The position numbers and the translations under genes are program-made. A DNA stretch of 64,000 bases from Sphaerosporella brunnea (lineage: Eukaryota > Ascomycota > Pezizomycetes > Pezizales > Pyronemataceae): positions 1-64,000 of the forward strand of contig VXIS01000225.1 of assembly GCA_008704415.1 (NCBI GenBank). Reading direction: 5' to 3'. Below, in pieces: positions 34,059 to 45,353 of the stretch (its first letter is position 1; the number at the start of each line of letters is the position of its first letter). The notes under the pieces are model-generated. The model was not told the DNA's origin and ran no database searches. It saw only the letters and a program-made list of their open reading frames with translations.

Positions 34059-35092
34059 TCAAGCCCTCCTCGTCAGGACACTCGCATCACTGCTTTTTTT
34101 ACAGCCTCTGACCGGACTCTTCGGATTATCCGCCTGCTCGCCCAGTTTCGCCACCATGATTTCCCTCGTAAGCCTCTCAACCTCATTCTCCGCCTCTCCC
34201 CTAGCCTTGGCCTCCTCCTCTTGGAACTCGCAAACCATCTTCTTCAACTTCTCCACCTGCCGCTCCAGTTCGTTGCCTTTTTCATCAGCTGCAATAACAC
34301 CGTCCATCGCTTCGCCCATTTCTCACCGGCAATGGGATCCACGCCGCCGACAGCATCGTGATCCATACCTCTAGGCCAAAAGAACAAAGGCGTTTCTGGA
34401 TCCCGCCGCTCCATGTGTTTCAACAGCGTGTCCAGGGCGCCGGCTTCCAGATCCGGACACAGCAGCAGCTGAACAGTGCGCAATCTCCACGAAGCCCGGT
34501 GTTCAAGTTGCCGCTGCAGGGCGTAGTCCCTCCCCCTTCGGTATCAGGTAATAATTGCACCCGAGCCACTTCCAGAGCCTTCAAGTTTCCAGTCCTTTCA
34601 GCGATGCAGCGCCCAGATATTCCCCGCGACGATCGAGCCCCGCGTCGTGCGGCGAGAAGGCGCTGTAGCTTCTCGCGCCTCCGTCTCTGATTGGAGCGCA
34701 CTGAGGTACGTCGCGATACCGGTCAGAAGGCGCGTCAGTTTCGGCGTTGTGATTGGCAGCTGCGTCTGTGACGAGCCTCACAACGAGGGCGGGGAGGAGG
34801 TGCGACACCGCCCCGGGCAAGCGCGGGGAGTCAGGTATTGCATCCGTCGATGGAGGTGCCCGAAACGGACGAGTAGTGCGTTAGCTATTGGACTTATAGG
34901 CGGGCCGGGCGAACGCGAGGCGCGGCGCGGCCGCGGGGCTTCCGTCGGAGTAGTCGAAGTGGGTGGAGGAGCAGGCGAAGTAGGGTACATATTACTGGTG
35001 GAATTGCTACGCTGTGGCGATGGCAACTGGGGAGGGTATGTAGTAGGAGGTCGGAGAGACGTGGACGGGACGCTGATAGTGCTGCACATCAT
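34059..35092 (-). CDS. multi-exon coiled-coil protein of unknown function
   Basis: The coding signal jumps between three frames on the minus strand, so this is a spliced gene whose exact exons I could not settle. A likely start is ATG 35092 (MMCSTISV) or ATG 35135 in another frame. A Pro/Ser/Thr-rich region is followed, across an intron of about 108 nt (GTCCGT..CACAG), by a helical KLTRLLTGIATYLSAL segment. Then come an RTVQLLLCPDLEAGALDTLL segment and a PETPLFFWPRG segment, and a last intron ending TTATTGCAG leads into a clear coiled coil (NELERQVEKLKKM, then AEEEAKARGEAENEVERL-type heptads), stop at 34059. No known domain seen. Confidence 0.5.
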
Positions 35093-36500
35093 CGGGGTAA
35101 AGTTGCTGATACTGCTTGTTTGGGGCGGTGTGCATGGCGACGGCGGCGGGGCGGTGGTCGTCGTAGATCGTTAAGTGTTGTTGAGTTGAGTTTCGTTGTC
35201 GCTGTTTATACACTCTTCCGTGTGGTCCTATGGTTGGGGACGCCTATAAACGGTGGGGGACATTCATTTTCCCTGACCAATCACGAGTGATAATAAGTGA
35301 CCACTGCAATTTGGCAAAAAACCGGGTAGAATGCCAAGAATATTTTGTCCCTGATTACTCAGCCTTGAAGTTGCCGCATTTGGCAATTAACAGCTCCCAA
35401 ACGTGCCTTAATAAGCGTTGTTGCAGGGGCTCCCCCATACAAAATACCCCGACTATTCCCTTCTAACTCAACAACAACGCTTTAAAAATAAAAAGCCGAC
35501 TGTCACAATAGGGAGGTTCTGCTGGAAATTTTGCATGAGAACGTGCACGCAACAGGGGTACAAAATGGGTTTGGCTCGATCACGGCGAATGTTCTTTCTC
35601 TATCACGTAGCAACGTTTAAAAAAAAAAAAAAAATTATGATATGTTGTGGTGTTTTGGCTCTCCGGGTATGATACGTGTCCCCAACCATACTGTTGAGAA
35701 GACCTTAACCCTCTTTAAAAATCATCCATGATCGCAAAACGCTGGACGAAAAGAGCCAGTCAAATTTCACTTATATTGCCTGCTTTTCGATACTGGCGGT
35801 TATTGTTATAACTACTTGAACCTGATAACGTAGTTATACCTACGATACGTTGGCGCATTCCCGGAATTAACGTTATAACCGACATGGTCGTCAATCCACA
35901 GAGAAGGGCCTTCTCAACCTTGCAGCCGGGGGGACACACACGGGAACTCCCGAGGGCTGTGCCTGGACGGGTGTGACGGCAAACTTTGGATTTACATATC
36001 AGAGGCCCGAATTGATCCTAGGACTCGGACAGCCCGAAGAATGCCTGTAGATATTCCCAGCTATGGTCAAGATGAAGCAAAGCATCCCCACGGCTGTCTT
36101 TAGCCGGCCCCGCATCGATCTATCTATCTAGTCCCCGCACCTCCGCATCCGATAACCGATCGATCAAGCTCATGGATATCTCGGCCGGCAAAGCGGGCTG
36201 GATACCGAGAAACCACGTCCAAATCACAAATCAGGGCAGCCTTAGCGGTACATATCGATCAAGGGTTTTCCCGACAACATTCTTCCCCGCATATATACAT
36301 ATCCCCGGACACGTTCTATGGCTGTTATGTACATACCCAAGCTTTGCGCCAGCCATAGCAATGTACCCGCTACATACACCCGTACCATATTGCCGGAGTA
36401 TGTAGGTCCAACAACACGTACCAACCTGCAAAAGAGAAAAAAACCCCCACACCTCAGGGCGGGCGAACGGAGCAGCCGTGTTGTGTTGTGTTGTGTTGTG
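35093..36500. other. gene-free spacer before the esterase
   Basis: No gene supported. A 16-nt A run is at about 35620 and a (TGTTG)n microsatellite at about 36478-36500 abuts the esterase TATA box. Confidence 0.5.
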
Positions 36501-36507
36501 TATAAAT
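36501..36507 (+). promoter_or_regulatory. TATA box of the carboxylesterase gene
   Basis: TATAAAT lies 54-60 nt before the ATG at 36561, immediately after the TGTTG microsatellite. Spacing fits a fungal TATA promoter with a short leader. Confidence 0.5.
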
Positions 36508-36560
36508 GCCCCATGGCTTGTTGGCCATAGCATGCATTCTGCGCAACTCGGCATTCCACG

Positions 36561-38248
36561 ATGCTCCTCCTGGCCCTTGCACTTGCGGGCGTGGCCGCTG
36601 CGATTCCGACGACGTTAGATCTTGGCTACTCGACCATCCGCGGCCAATCTCTCGATGCCGGCGTGAACCAGTATCTCGGAGTCCGCTTTGCTGCGCCGCC
36701 GCTGGGAAGCCTGCGGTTCCGCGCACCTGCGGACCCGGCGAAAACGAAAGGGATTCAGGATGCGTCAGAAGTGAGCATCACCCGTCTGGTGGAGTAGATC
36801 AGATTCTGATAGAACAGTTCGGCCCCATATGTATCGGCACCGGCCAGTCGGCGACAGACCCAACCATGTCGGAGGACTGCCTCTACATCAACGTATTCGC
36901 ACCCTCGAACGCGACGCCGAATTCGAAGCTGCCGGTATGGTTCTGGATCCAGGGCGGAGGCTACGTCTACAACAGCAATTCCAACTACAACGGCACGGAA
37001 CTGGTGCAGCGTTCAGGCGGAAACCTGGTTGTTGTCAACTTCAACTACCGCGTGGGAGCGTACGGATTCCTGGCCAGCGAGCAGGTGCGTAAGGACGGAG
37101 ATCTGAACGCCGGGCTGCTGGACCAGCGAAAGGCGCTGGAATGGGTGCAGAAGTACATCCGCCTGGTCGGTATCCCCCTCTCTCTTCCCTCCGCCTCCTC
37201 CACCCGCTAACACCCACCATAGTTCGGCGGCGACCCAAAGCAAGTGGTGATCCACGGCGCCTCAGCCGGAGCGGGCTCAGTAGCACTGCACATGCTGGCG
37301 TACGGCGGGCAAAACTCGGGGCTTTTCCACGGCGCAATCGGCACCTCCCCGTTCTTCCCGGTGCAGCCCAAAGTGTGCGAGCTCGAATGGCAGTTCTCGC
37401 GCTTCGTATCGGCGGCGGGCTGCAGCAAGGCCAAAAACGCACTCACCTGTCTCCGTTCCAAAGACACGGCGACTCTCCAAGTCGCCAACGCTGCGTCTCC
37501 ATACCCCGGCCGCCCGGGAGCACCGCTCTGGTACTTCACGCCCACGGTCGACGGCGAGCTGCTGCAGGACTACCCCTACCGCCAGCTGGCCGAGGGGCGC
37601 ATAGTCCGCGTGCCTACGATCTGGGGCGACGATACTGACGAGGGGTCGATTTTCGCGGCGAACGCATCGTCGGTGGCGGAGGTGACGGCGTTTTTGAAGA
37701 ACAACTATCCGCGGCTCAGCAACGCCGACGCACTGATCTTGAACAAGCTGTACCCGAAGATGGAGCCGCTGCCGCAGCACAACGAGTACTTCCCGTCCGC
37801 GTCGATGGCGTATGGGGAGGCCACGTTCACGTGCGGTGGCCTGCTACTCTCCGATGTCATGGCATTCATCACAAGACAAAAGACGTGGAACTACCGGTAC
37901 AATGTTCTCGATGACGCAAACTTTGCCAGCGGATTGGGGGTGCCGCACACTTACATGGTCCCCGCTGTGTTTGGAGTTGGATACGCCGGGACCACCGGCG
38001 TTGGAAGCGGGTATGAGACATACAATAGGGAGATTATTCCCGTGGTTCAGGGGTACTTTAGCTCTTTTGTGCGAACGCTGGATCCGAATGTGTTGAGGCA
38101 TCCGAGCTCGCCGAGGTGGGAGGAGTTTGTGAAGAGACAGAGAAGAGTCGTGTTGCAGACTAATGCTACCACTATGGAGGCGGTGCCGAGGAACCAGAAG
38201 GAACGGTGTAGTTTCTGGCAGTCTTTGGGAATTAAGTTGGAGCAGTAA
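36561..38248 (+). CDS. secreted type-B carboxylesterase/lipase
   Basis: Three exons (36561-36770, 36818-37165, 37223-38248) join to 1584 nt, 527 aa. Introns are 47 and 57 nt; the second has a GCTAAC branch site. A hydrophobic signal peptide (MLLLALALAGVAAA) starts the protein. Family signatures in order: YLGVRFAAPP, the SEDCLYINVFAP block, QGGGYVY as oxyanion hole, DQRKALEWVQ, and the nucleophile elbow GASAG (Ser200). The likely acid is Glu326 in DTDEG and the likely His is His428 in VPHTY. Length and residue spacing match cholinesterase-like alpha/beta hydrolases. Expected role: hydrolysis of carboxylic esters outside the cell; substrate unknown. It converges with the F-box gene, with only 77 bp between stop codons. 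Confidence 0.93.
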
Positions 38249-38290
38249 GTAGTGGTTCGTTAGGATACATATGAATGAGAAATATACCCG

Positions 38291-38308
38291 CCCCCCCCCC
38301 CCCCCCCC
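38291..38308. repeat. 18-nt C homopolymer between convergent genes
   Basis: Uninterrupted run of 18 C in the 77-bp gap between the esterase and F-box stops. Such G/C homopolymers recur at 23240-23256 and 39995-40009 and may be hot spots for length change or sequencing error. Confidence 0.9.
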
Positions 38309-38325
38309 AAATCAACACGCCGTAC

Positions 38326-39879
38326 TTAATCCTCATCCTCTTCTTGTTCTCCCCGACAAACCACTCCACAAAACTTGATGACCTTGAGCGCACTGTTCGG
38401 ATCGAGCTCAAACTCTTCAATCATCTTCTGCATGGTCGCATTCCTAGCGAATTGAACTCCGATCTGATCCGTGCGCCCACCGTTCGACGTAGAGCCGAAG
38501 GGCTTGATATCGAGCGTCCGCAGCATCGGCAGAGTGCTGACCTTCCCGAGGATGTCGAGCAACCCCTGGATAGAAGACGCGAGTTTCAATCTGACCAGTT
38601 GCGAGCACTGGCGAAGCTGACGAACGCCGTCACAATCCAAACGCCAGCCCTTATAAGCGAGATCGAGCGACCTCAACGTGTCGCTGTGAAGCGACACCAC
38701 CGTAAGAACTTCCGTGAGACCCAGGTCCCGGGGGGTAGCTGGGCCTCTCGAAGTGCAAAATTCCTCCAAGCCGGTGTAACTCCGGACGTAGCTGAGAAGC
38801 GTTCGGGTGACAGACCTAGGTGTGCAGAGTACCCTGAGCTTGATTGAAGCCGCCGAGAAGGCTCGCCAGAGTATGTCGGTACTGCCGCTGTTCAAGGTGA
38901 AGCTGAAGACGGTGGGCTTGAAATCGAAAACCTGCAGGTTTCTGAGATGCGGCAACGCCCACGTGATTGCTAGTTGGTCGATTCTGACGCCGGTCACTAT
39001 GAGGGATACAAGATTGAGCGGCGGTCCGGCGCGGACTTGTTCACCTCGGAATGCATCTCCCAGGCTTGGAAAAAAAATTGTCTCGCCGGTGTGGATCTCC
39101 AGATACTCTAAGTCTGGCCTGCCTCCGATAGCGGCGTCGATGAGGTCGCGCATGCCCAACATTAACCTGACGGCTGGCCGGGGACCAAGAAAGTAATCGG
39201 GATGGAACCCGCGAGGTCCCGGCTCGAGCCTAACGGTGTATGATTTCAGGCCGGTAACTGTGTTTTTGATTATGGCAGGCGGCCACATGCAGGCTTTGCA
39301 GTGATACTCCATGTTTTTGACAACAGGGAGTGCTAGGATGGCATCGCGGATGGAGTTTTCGAACAACGACGGTTCCCTTGTTATTTCATATCCATCGCCA
39401 ATAGTAATCCTATCATCATCAGAATCAAAGGCGCTAAGTATTAGTAAGTACAAAAAAACAAAGGGTATTCCTTCACACCTCACGGTCTCGCATTGTTGCA
39501 TCGCAAGAATAACCGGAATCAGAAGCTTTCCATAGGCCGCCTGGGACCGTTCCCACAGCGGGAATTCCTCGGCAACGATGTGCAGCTCCTTGGTATAGCG
39601 AAGGGCGCGTGCGAAGTATTCGGGGTCCAGGAAAGCCCGCAGCTGTTCGAGCGTGGAACTATCGTGGAGGCGGATCACAATCCTTTCGAATAACCGTGGA
39701 GTTACAGTGCGGTGGAACAGCCAGCAGGTTCGAAAGACGGCACCAAGATCCCTCCGAGGCAGCTGTCGAAGCCACACCTGCGTCAGCTGGGCACACACAA
39801 GTCACTTGGAGGGCTCGAAGCTAACATAGCCGAATATCTGTTCTATAAGCTCGATAGGGAGCGTTTGGAGCGTAGCCAT
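38326..39879 (-). CDS. F-box protein with LRR-like C-terminal region
   Basis: Two exons: 39826-39879 and 38326-39762, 496 aa. The 63-nt intron (GTTAGC..CGACAG, with GCTGACG) is needed to rebuild the F-box: MATLQTLPIELIEQIFGY from exon 1 continues as LPRRDLGAVFRTCWLF in exon 2. Without it an in-frame TGA blocks the N-terminus. Beyond the F-box are weak leucine-rich repeats (LEYLEIHTGE, LRNLQVFDF, LRSLDLAYKG, LPMLRTLDIK), as in fungal F-box/LRR adaptors, and an acidic end (EQEEDED). Probable role: substrate selection for an SCF ubiquitin ligase. No relation to the Cys-rich F-box pair at 5-7 kb beyond the F-box. Confidence 0.85.
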
Positions 39880-39994
39880 GTCGACGACGATGACGACGAC
39901 GACGAAATATAGCGATTCTGCGCGGATACGGAAAGCCCGAGATAGCTCGGTCTAGAGGGTAAATGGAAATGAATGAATATGGGGAGCTGTGTGT

Positions 39995-40009
39995 GGGGGG
40001 GGGGGGGGG
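39995..40009. repeat. 15-nt G homopolymer
   Basis: Lies about 115 bp upstream of the F-box start at 39879, in its presumed promoter or leader. Confidence 0.85.
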
Positions 40010-40402
40010 TGGGGAGGGGTCGGAAGGCCGTGAGCTGGAGCTGGCGAAAACACGCACCCCGCTCCACTCGAGTGGAGGAGTGACGCCGGATCGAAATGTG
40101 CACAAACCTGCAGGAAGTGCTTGGCTTGCTCCGACCACGACTCCAAGTGGCTTCCTGCAGACGAAAAAAACACGTTACGACGGATTTACACCCACCCAAG
40201 TGCAACGCCGCCCCCCACGAAAAAAAATCAACAAAACGATGAGGCGCGGCGGTGCAATGCGTAGTTTGTACTTTTGCAGAAGATGCGGTTGGTCATACTG
40301 AACGCGTCAATCGCGGTTAACTACTCTCCTGCGCAGCTCTGCCGTCCTCATTTCGCGCTCGAGTATAACGATATGGCCAAAGCTGCTGCTCCAACACCCA
40401 CG

Positions 40403-40484
40403 TCCGCCGTGGTGTAGTGGCTAGCATTTGTCGCTTTCATTCGAGAGTGCCGACAAGACCCGGGTTCAATTCCCGGCGGCGGAA
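40403..40484 (+). tRNA. tRNA-Glu(UUC) with 10-nt intron, third copy
   Basis: Mature sequence identical to the other two copies; the intron (40440-40449) reads TTCGAGAGTG. All arms and both internal promoter boxes are intact. Confidence 0.95.
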
Positions 40485-41082
40485 GTTTCTTTTGTTGGCT
40501 GTCCTTCGGGTTTGCTCGTTTTGTGCCATTGCTTTTGTGGCCAAGTATTTATTTCTAAGAACTTCTCTAGAACAAGGACTGTAGAAGCTCTCCGGAGTCA
40601 TCGCACCCAACACGGAAGATGGCCTATTTGCCGTCTTGCACCCCAACCAAGTAGCCATGTTTAGTGCTTGAGAGGTATCCGGGATATTGACTCCTGAAAG
40701 GACGCTCAATTTTTGACGGTGGCCTGTGCATGCCTGTCCCTCGTCCTTCTTGCTCACGCTGTCTGTCATTGCCGTGCGCTGGCGATTCTGCGGATGCAGT
40801 CGGGAATGTAACTGGCGCCACCAAGGGCACCTGGTATTGCCGATAACGCAAACACCCATCGGCTCGCAACGGCCGATCGATTTCATGATCCAGAGAGTCG
40901 GCGGCCGGCGGCTTTTGGGGGGTATGCCTATACTATATATACATTATGCATCAGAGGGAGGGAGGCATGAATTCTCCAGCCTTGATCACTAACTTCACTC
41001 TAGATCTGTTCTATCTGTGGCCGCAACGTAACTTCATTAACACTTTGCCGCGTGTTGCTTGATACGCATGCCCACCACATCC

Positions 41083-41170
41083 AGTGTTCTCAATAGCCAG
41101 CCCCAAAAGCACGGGCTGTCAGGCGGCTGCAAAAATGGGCCGGCTGGGCTTGCTCTTTGATAAGCCCGGT
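41083..41170 (+). repeat. partial MITE, AATAGCC family
   Basis: Begins AGTGTTCTCAATAGCCAGCC, closely matching the left end of the complete element at 54324-54619. No right end was found nearby. Confidence 0.6.
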
Positions 41171-42806
41171 TACGAAGCTGGTTGTGGGTTAGGGAACCTG
41201 CCCAGCCATTATTCCAGGCCCCCCCCACGAAGTCCCCCATGCCAAACCAACACCACGTGATTTCTAAAACCACCCCCCTCCCAAAACAAAGCTGCCTCCG
41301 GACCAGCCCTCCCGGTAGTTCGCTACCCAATATGTAAAAATGGCGACGCTGATTGTATGAGTTACAGAGCAGGACGGCCAAGGCCCCGCACCGGGGGTGA
41401 CAATAACCCGCCCACGACAATGTGGTGCTTGCTCACGTTCTGATCAGTGAGGCCCTCTCCGGGCAGCTGTCGGCGCAGAAGGAGTGGCACTGGATCCTCA
41501 TCCTGGCGTGTGCGTTGCTCTGGGTGGTTGCTACAATTGGTGTGTCAATTTCGAAAACGTTCCGCAAACTGAACGAGGAAAGATATGTATTCGAGCCCTG
41601 TGCCGGGTTGCAGATGACGGGAAATTCCGATCTATGCAAGCGTCGAATTGAATGTCTGAGTTTGTTGGCTGTTTTTCTCTTCTTTTTTTTTGTGGGTACG
41701 AGTCTTTTTTTGTACAAGACTTTTGTTTTGAGTTTTTTTGCGGTTTGCCACAGCAGTTAATGCATCCTACAAGCCCATTGATAGCTTCCCACAGTGCTCC
41801 TGTTGCCTTCACATACGGTTTCCTGAGCGCTCAAACACCGCCAAAAGTTAACGCCCACTGCTCGGTATCATTCGTCTTCCTGCGAGTTAGTCAATGCAAA
41901 ATGGGGAATATAGAACTACTAAGGAGTGGTATGGGACAGCGGTGGGGCGGCTGAGGCGTGTCTGGACGAGTTACCGTTGGGCGGCTAGTTGGCGGATAGC
42001 TAGAGCCGCAGGCGCCTGTTCTTCCACATTCGGTCTCCCACCACCCTTGTTTGGCCGGGAGGAGATGCCGGTTGGCGATGACTTGAAGGCGGGCGCTGTG
42101 CTAAGCTGGTCTGAATAGAATAGAGCTTGCTTTATGGGCTCCATCACTCACCGTGATATATATATATATATTTTCTGAAATAAGGTCCTGCTGGCTGGTC
42201 AGCATTTATGAAACGCGAATCAGGTTGTTCAGCTTTCTTCATTCCGGGTCTGATGACATCCTGGGAGATTAGCTTAACCGTCAGTGGAACCGACTTGTGG
42301 GAAAGAGAAAGGCATGGAAACATGCGCTATAACGAAATTCCTGGAACAGACATGCGGAGAGAAATAAATCTTAGTTGCAATATATCAGCCCTTCACAGTG
42401 CACATGCACCATCCGGCTAATGACTGATCTGCCACTAGAACACAAAAATGATGCGTGCGGATGAGAATTCAGAAGACTTTATCTATCGCGGGATTTTGAG
42501 CACAATGATTTCGAATTTCTCCTTCGAGTAGGTTCAGCCATTTTCTGAAGTTGCATTTGTTTTTTTTCGTTATATGCCTGCCCGCCCCGAGTAATGAATT
42601 GCGTACCTCAAAGAACGTCATCTAATCTGGTCGGATTTTCATATCGAGGAGCCTTTCACAGGCGATTCTCGGGTAGTAGGCAAGACTACGGTAGCTTGAC
42701 TAGAAGAGAAGAACCAGAAAGGCTTCAAGACGGAGGGGATTCGAGTTGAACGATGCAAGGAATGGGCCAAAATAGAAGATATGAAAAAAAATTCCACCTT
42801 TTGAAG

Positions 42807-42993
42807 TTTTTGTTTTGTTTTAAAGCATACAGCGTACACGAGGACGTTAGTCCACGTGCCTCCTATCTTGCGAATCGGAGTGAGGCCAAAGGCCTATGAC
42901 GGACATAAGAAACCTGATATCCTGTCCCCACGGTCTTACCCGTCTGTTGGGGCTCCCCATACAAAAGCAAATCGCACCATTAAACACACCCTA
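42807..42993 (-). repeat. dispersed A-tailed repeat, copy 2
   Basis: Reverse-oriented relative of 4301-4494 with the same internal CCAAAGGCCTATGA block and a TTTTGTTTTG tail complement. Differences from copy 1 are mostly transitions. Confidence 0.75.
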
Positions 42994-43289
42994 AATCAGT
43001 GGTATCAGCCCCCCAACGGGGCTTAACCCGTACGTCTTCCGATCTCGGTCTCGTCAAGGAATTTTAGCACGGCCGTCGTCACCCCCACCTTTTGAAGTCA
43101 CAAGTTTAACAGGCTGGCAACGGTATATCCGAGTGAGTTCTAGTGAAAGCTTGTCCCATCACCTCAACAGGGACCTTTGGAGCACGCCGGTATACCTTAC
43201 CATCCAAACAAACGCGTGCCCTCGGGACCGACATCAAACACGCGAAGCGCTCTAAATCAAGGCCATTTCTTCCCCAGTCTGAGCCCACC

Positions 43290-44384
43290 ATGAGAACGCC
43301 CCGAAAGCTGTCTTTCGACTCGACATCAACCAGCAGCGACTTCGAACTCTCGCTGACCTCACCCGAAATCACTGCCTCTCCCCCGCCTCTTAACCCAGAA
43401 TGGAAGCCCGAGGCCGTCGACACAGAGATGGTCGAATTTGTCCACATGCGGCGTCGAGCGCAAAAACGTATGTCCCTATACCTTCCATCTGGCACGGCTA
43501 GCTACGATATGTTGACTATTGGCGCCCACAAAGTTCTGGCCGCCGGCACCTCTGACTCTGGGAAAGACGATTTCTCTGATTTTCTTGGAGTTGGACTCGA
43601 CTCTATAGAGATAGAGGAGGTTTGGACAGAGGAAATGGTGGAGTTGTGGGGTGATATCGTGCAGGCTGAAGGAAATGCTGCCGAGAAGGAGGCGATAAAT
43701 GCTGCGATTGCCGAGTTCCAGGGAGCAAAAATCAAGGACCAGGTCGTTGGGAAGGTTGCGCCCCGGGAGACTCGAACCGGATTGGCGCCCAAGAGGAAGA
43801 GGGGTAGACCACCGAAAAAAACCCAGGCTTGCGACCGTGTTCCTAAGAACCGTCACTCGATCACCACAGCCCAGCAGTCAGACCACAAGGGAAAGAGGGG
43901 CGTCGAGTGCTTGCGGGGGTTTATTCCAACTAGCACATACCCGAGCTGCGAAAATCCCCTCCTCGAGAATCATGAGGGTAAAGCAGGGGATGCTCAGGAC
44001 GACAGCCTAGAGAGACTCACTGGCACTGAATACCTCAAGCTTGAAGGAACCGGAGACCCACAGCGCCGCCAACGAGTTACTCATCACTCGGATCCGAACC
44101 CAAAACCAGCGGTTAGAACCGCCGAAGAAGAAATCCAGGAGATCGTGTCTCGGGCCCGCTCTGCCTGCGATTCGAGCCGTCGTCGTCGGAAGCCCGGTGC
44201 CAGGGTCCCCTCCCTCGATAAGTGGGATAAATACGTCCCCAGTGGCCCTTCTGCCCCTCCCAGGTCGGGACGACGCAGTGTTAAGCTTGGGTCTCTTGGG
44301 ATGACGTTGGAGCAGCAGATGCAGGAAATAGCAGCTCAGGCGGAGAGGGAAGCAAAGATGCTTGGTGTTGCTGTCAAAAAATAG
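43290..44384 (+). CDS. AT-hook protein of unknown function
   Basis: 364-aa single-exon frame. ATG 43290 (CACCATGAG) is the first in-frame ATG. The open frame extends about 150 nt upstream without ATG, so an upstream exon cannot be excluded. Around residue 170 it has a canonical AT-hook, KRKRGRPPKK, which binds AT-rich minor grooves. The N-terminal third is Ser/Pro-rich, the middle is acidic and helical (an EEVWTEEMVELW segment), and the C-terminus has two helical EEEIQEIV / LEQQMQEIAAQAE segments with an Arg-rich stretch between. Probably nuclear; partner and role unknown. Confidence 0.7.
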   Translation: MRTPRKLSFDSTSTSSDFELSLTSPEITASPPPLNPEWKPEAVDTEMVEFVHMRRRAQKRMSLYLPSGTASYDMLTIGAHKVLAAGTSDSGKDDFSDFLGVGLDSIEIEEVWTEEMVELWGDIVQAEGNAAEKEAINAAIAEFQGAKIKDQVVGKVAPRETRTGLAPKRKRGRPPKKTQACDRVPKNRHSITTAQQSDHKGKRGVECLRGFIPTSTYPSCENPLLENHEGKAGDAQDDSLERLTGTEYLKLEGTGDPQRRQRVTHHSDPNPKPAVRTAEEEIQEIVSRARSACDSSRRRRKPGARVPSLDKWDKYVPSGPSAPPRSGRRSVKLGSLGMTLEQQMQEIAAQAEREAKMLGVAVKK

Positions 44385-45266
44385 TCTGTTTTAGAGTACC
44401 TACATACCTCATACATACAAGCTTGCAAACGAACCAGGTTGTTAGCCAACGGGTTTTGATACATACACACAGAATTGATTGATCGTTGGAATATGTTCCG
44501 ACCCACTTGGGAAGTGGTCAAGAGGGTTACCCCCGTCGAAAGCAGGTCGTGGTGGTTGTAGTGTTGCCCATGACCTGTGACTGGTTGGCAACGCTTGACT
44601 TTGTACACTGACTTCTGACCAAAAATGCGTGACTTAAGTTATAACTTTGTTCGTGACTGCCGTTCATAAGTCTGAATAGAGTTCCCCACCATGGAAAGCG
44701 AGGGCGCAGGCCTGAGCAGCCGTGACGGTGATGCTAATGAGACTGCAAGCCGCAGCGTACAGTGGGAAGTTTGTGTCTTCTGGAGAGAGCTTCTCTTGGT
44801 CAGTCTGTTATTGTCAGTCTGAAGCGACGCTGCCTGAATGATGAGGAGCCAGAAGACAATGGAGAAGCGCATTTTCGAACTAGACCAAGTGGTATTCCGT
44901 TAAGGAAACGAAATTTCCGCCACCTTCTTGCTTTGTTTATTCTGTTATCCAACGTTGCTGAGCGAATTGTGGAAAACACATATTTCCCTCAGCTTCTGGT
45001 TCCAACGGTGAAAGAACAACTTATTGGACGGAATACAATTGGCCGTGACATCGTTAAGCTGTGGCATAGCAATCGTGAGGACCTGAAATTTCATCTTGGA
45101 CGGCACATTGCCTCCAGCGGTATGATTAGCCTTACCCTTGTGCAGGTTGTCGATGCGCGATGGCTGCTGAGTGATGGCTAAAACCTTGCAGAAAAAATAG
45201 GTTGTCGGAGTAGGCCTTACAACATTGAGTGTTTATAGGTCCGACTGCTTTCAACCTCATATCAAA

Positions 45267-45353
45267 AAGCCCCCATGGCCCAGTGGTATAAACTGCCGGG
45301 TAGGACTGGTACCCCTTCACAGCTGGGGTGCCCCGATTCAAGTCCTGGGGCTT
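45267..45353 (+). other. tRNA-like sequence, possible tRNA pseudogene or SINE head
   Basis: It has an A box (TGGCCCAGTGG, 45276-45286), a B box (GATTCAAGTCC, 45335-45345) and complementary ends AAGCCCC/GGGGCTT. The T stem does not pair, and the centre forms an unusual 8-bp hairpin (GGTACCCC/GGGGTGCC). I could not fold it into a proper cloverleaf, so a functional tRNA is unlikely. Confidence 0.35.

Larger units (their letters stand above)
40485..43289. other. gene-free, repeat-bearing spacer
   Basis: Holds a partial copy of the AGTGTTC..AATAGCC MITE family starting at about 41083, an (AT)n tract at about 42160, and the second copy of the A-tailed repeat (42807-42993). No supported gene. Confidence 0.5.

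Noticed and set aside
44639..44872. Small secreted protein (minus strand)
   Set aside because: Signal-peptide-like start, but an overlapping plus-strand frame of equal quality exists and nothing else supports expression.
45267..45353. Functional tRNA gene
   Set aside because: A and B boxes are present but the T stem does not pair and no anticodon arm with T33 and a 7-nt loop can be drawn; kept only as a tRNA-like sequence.
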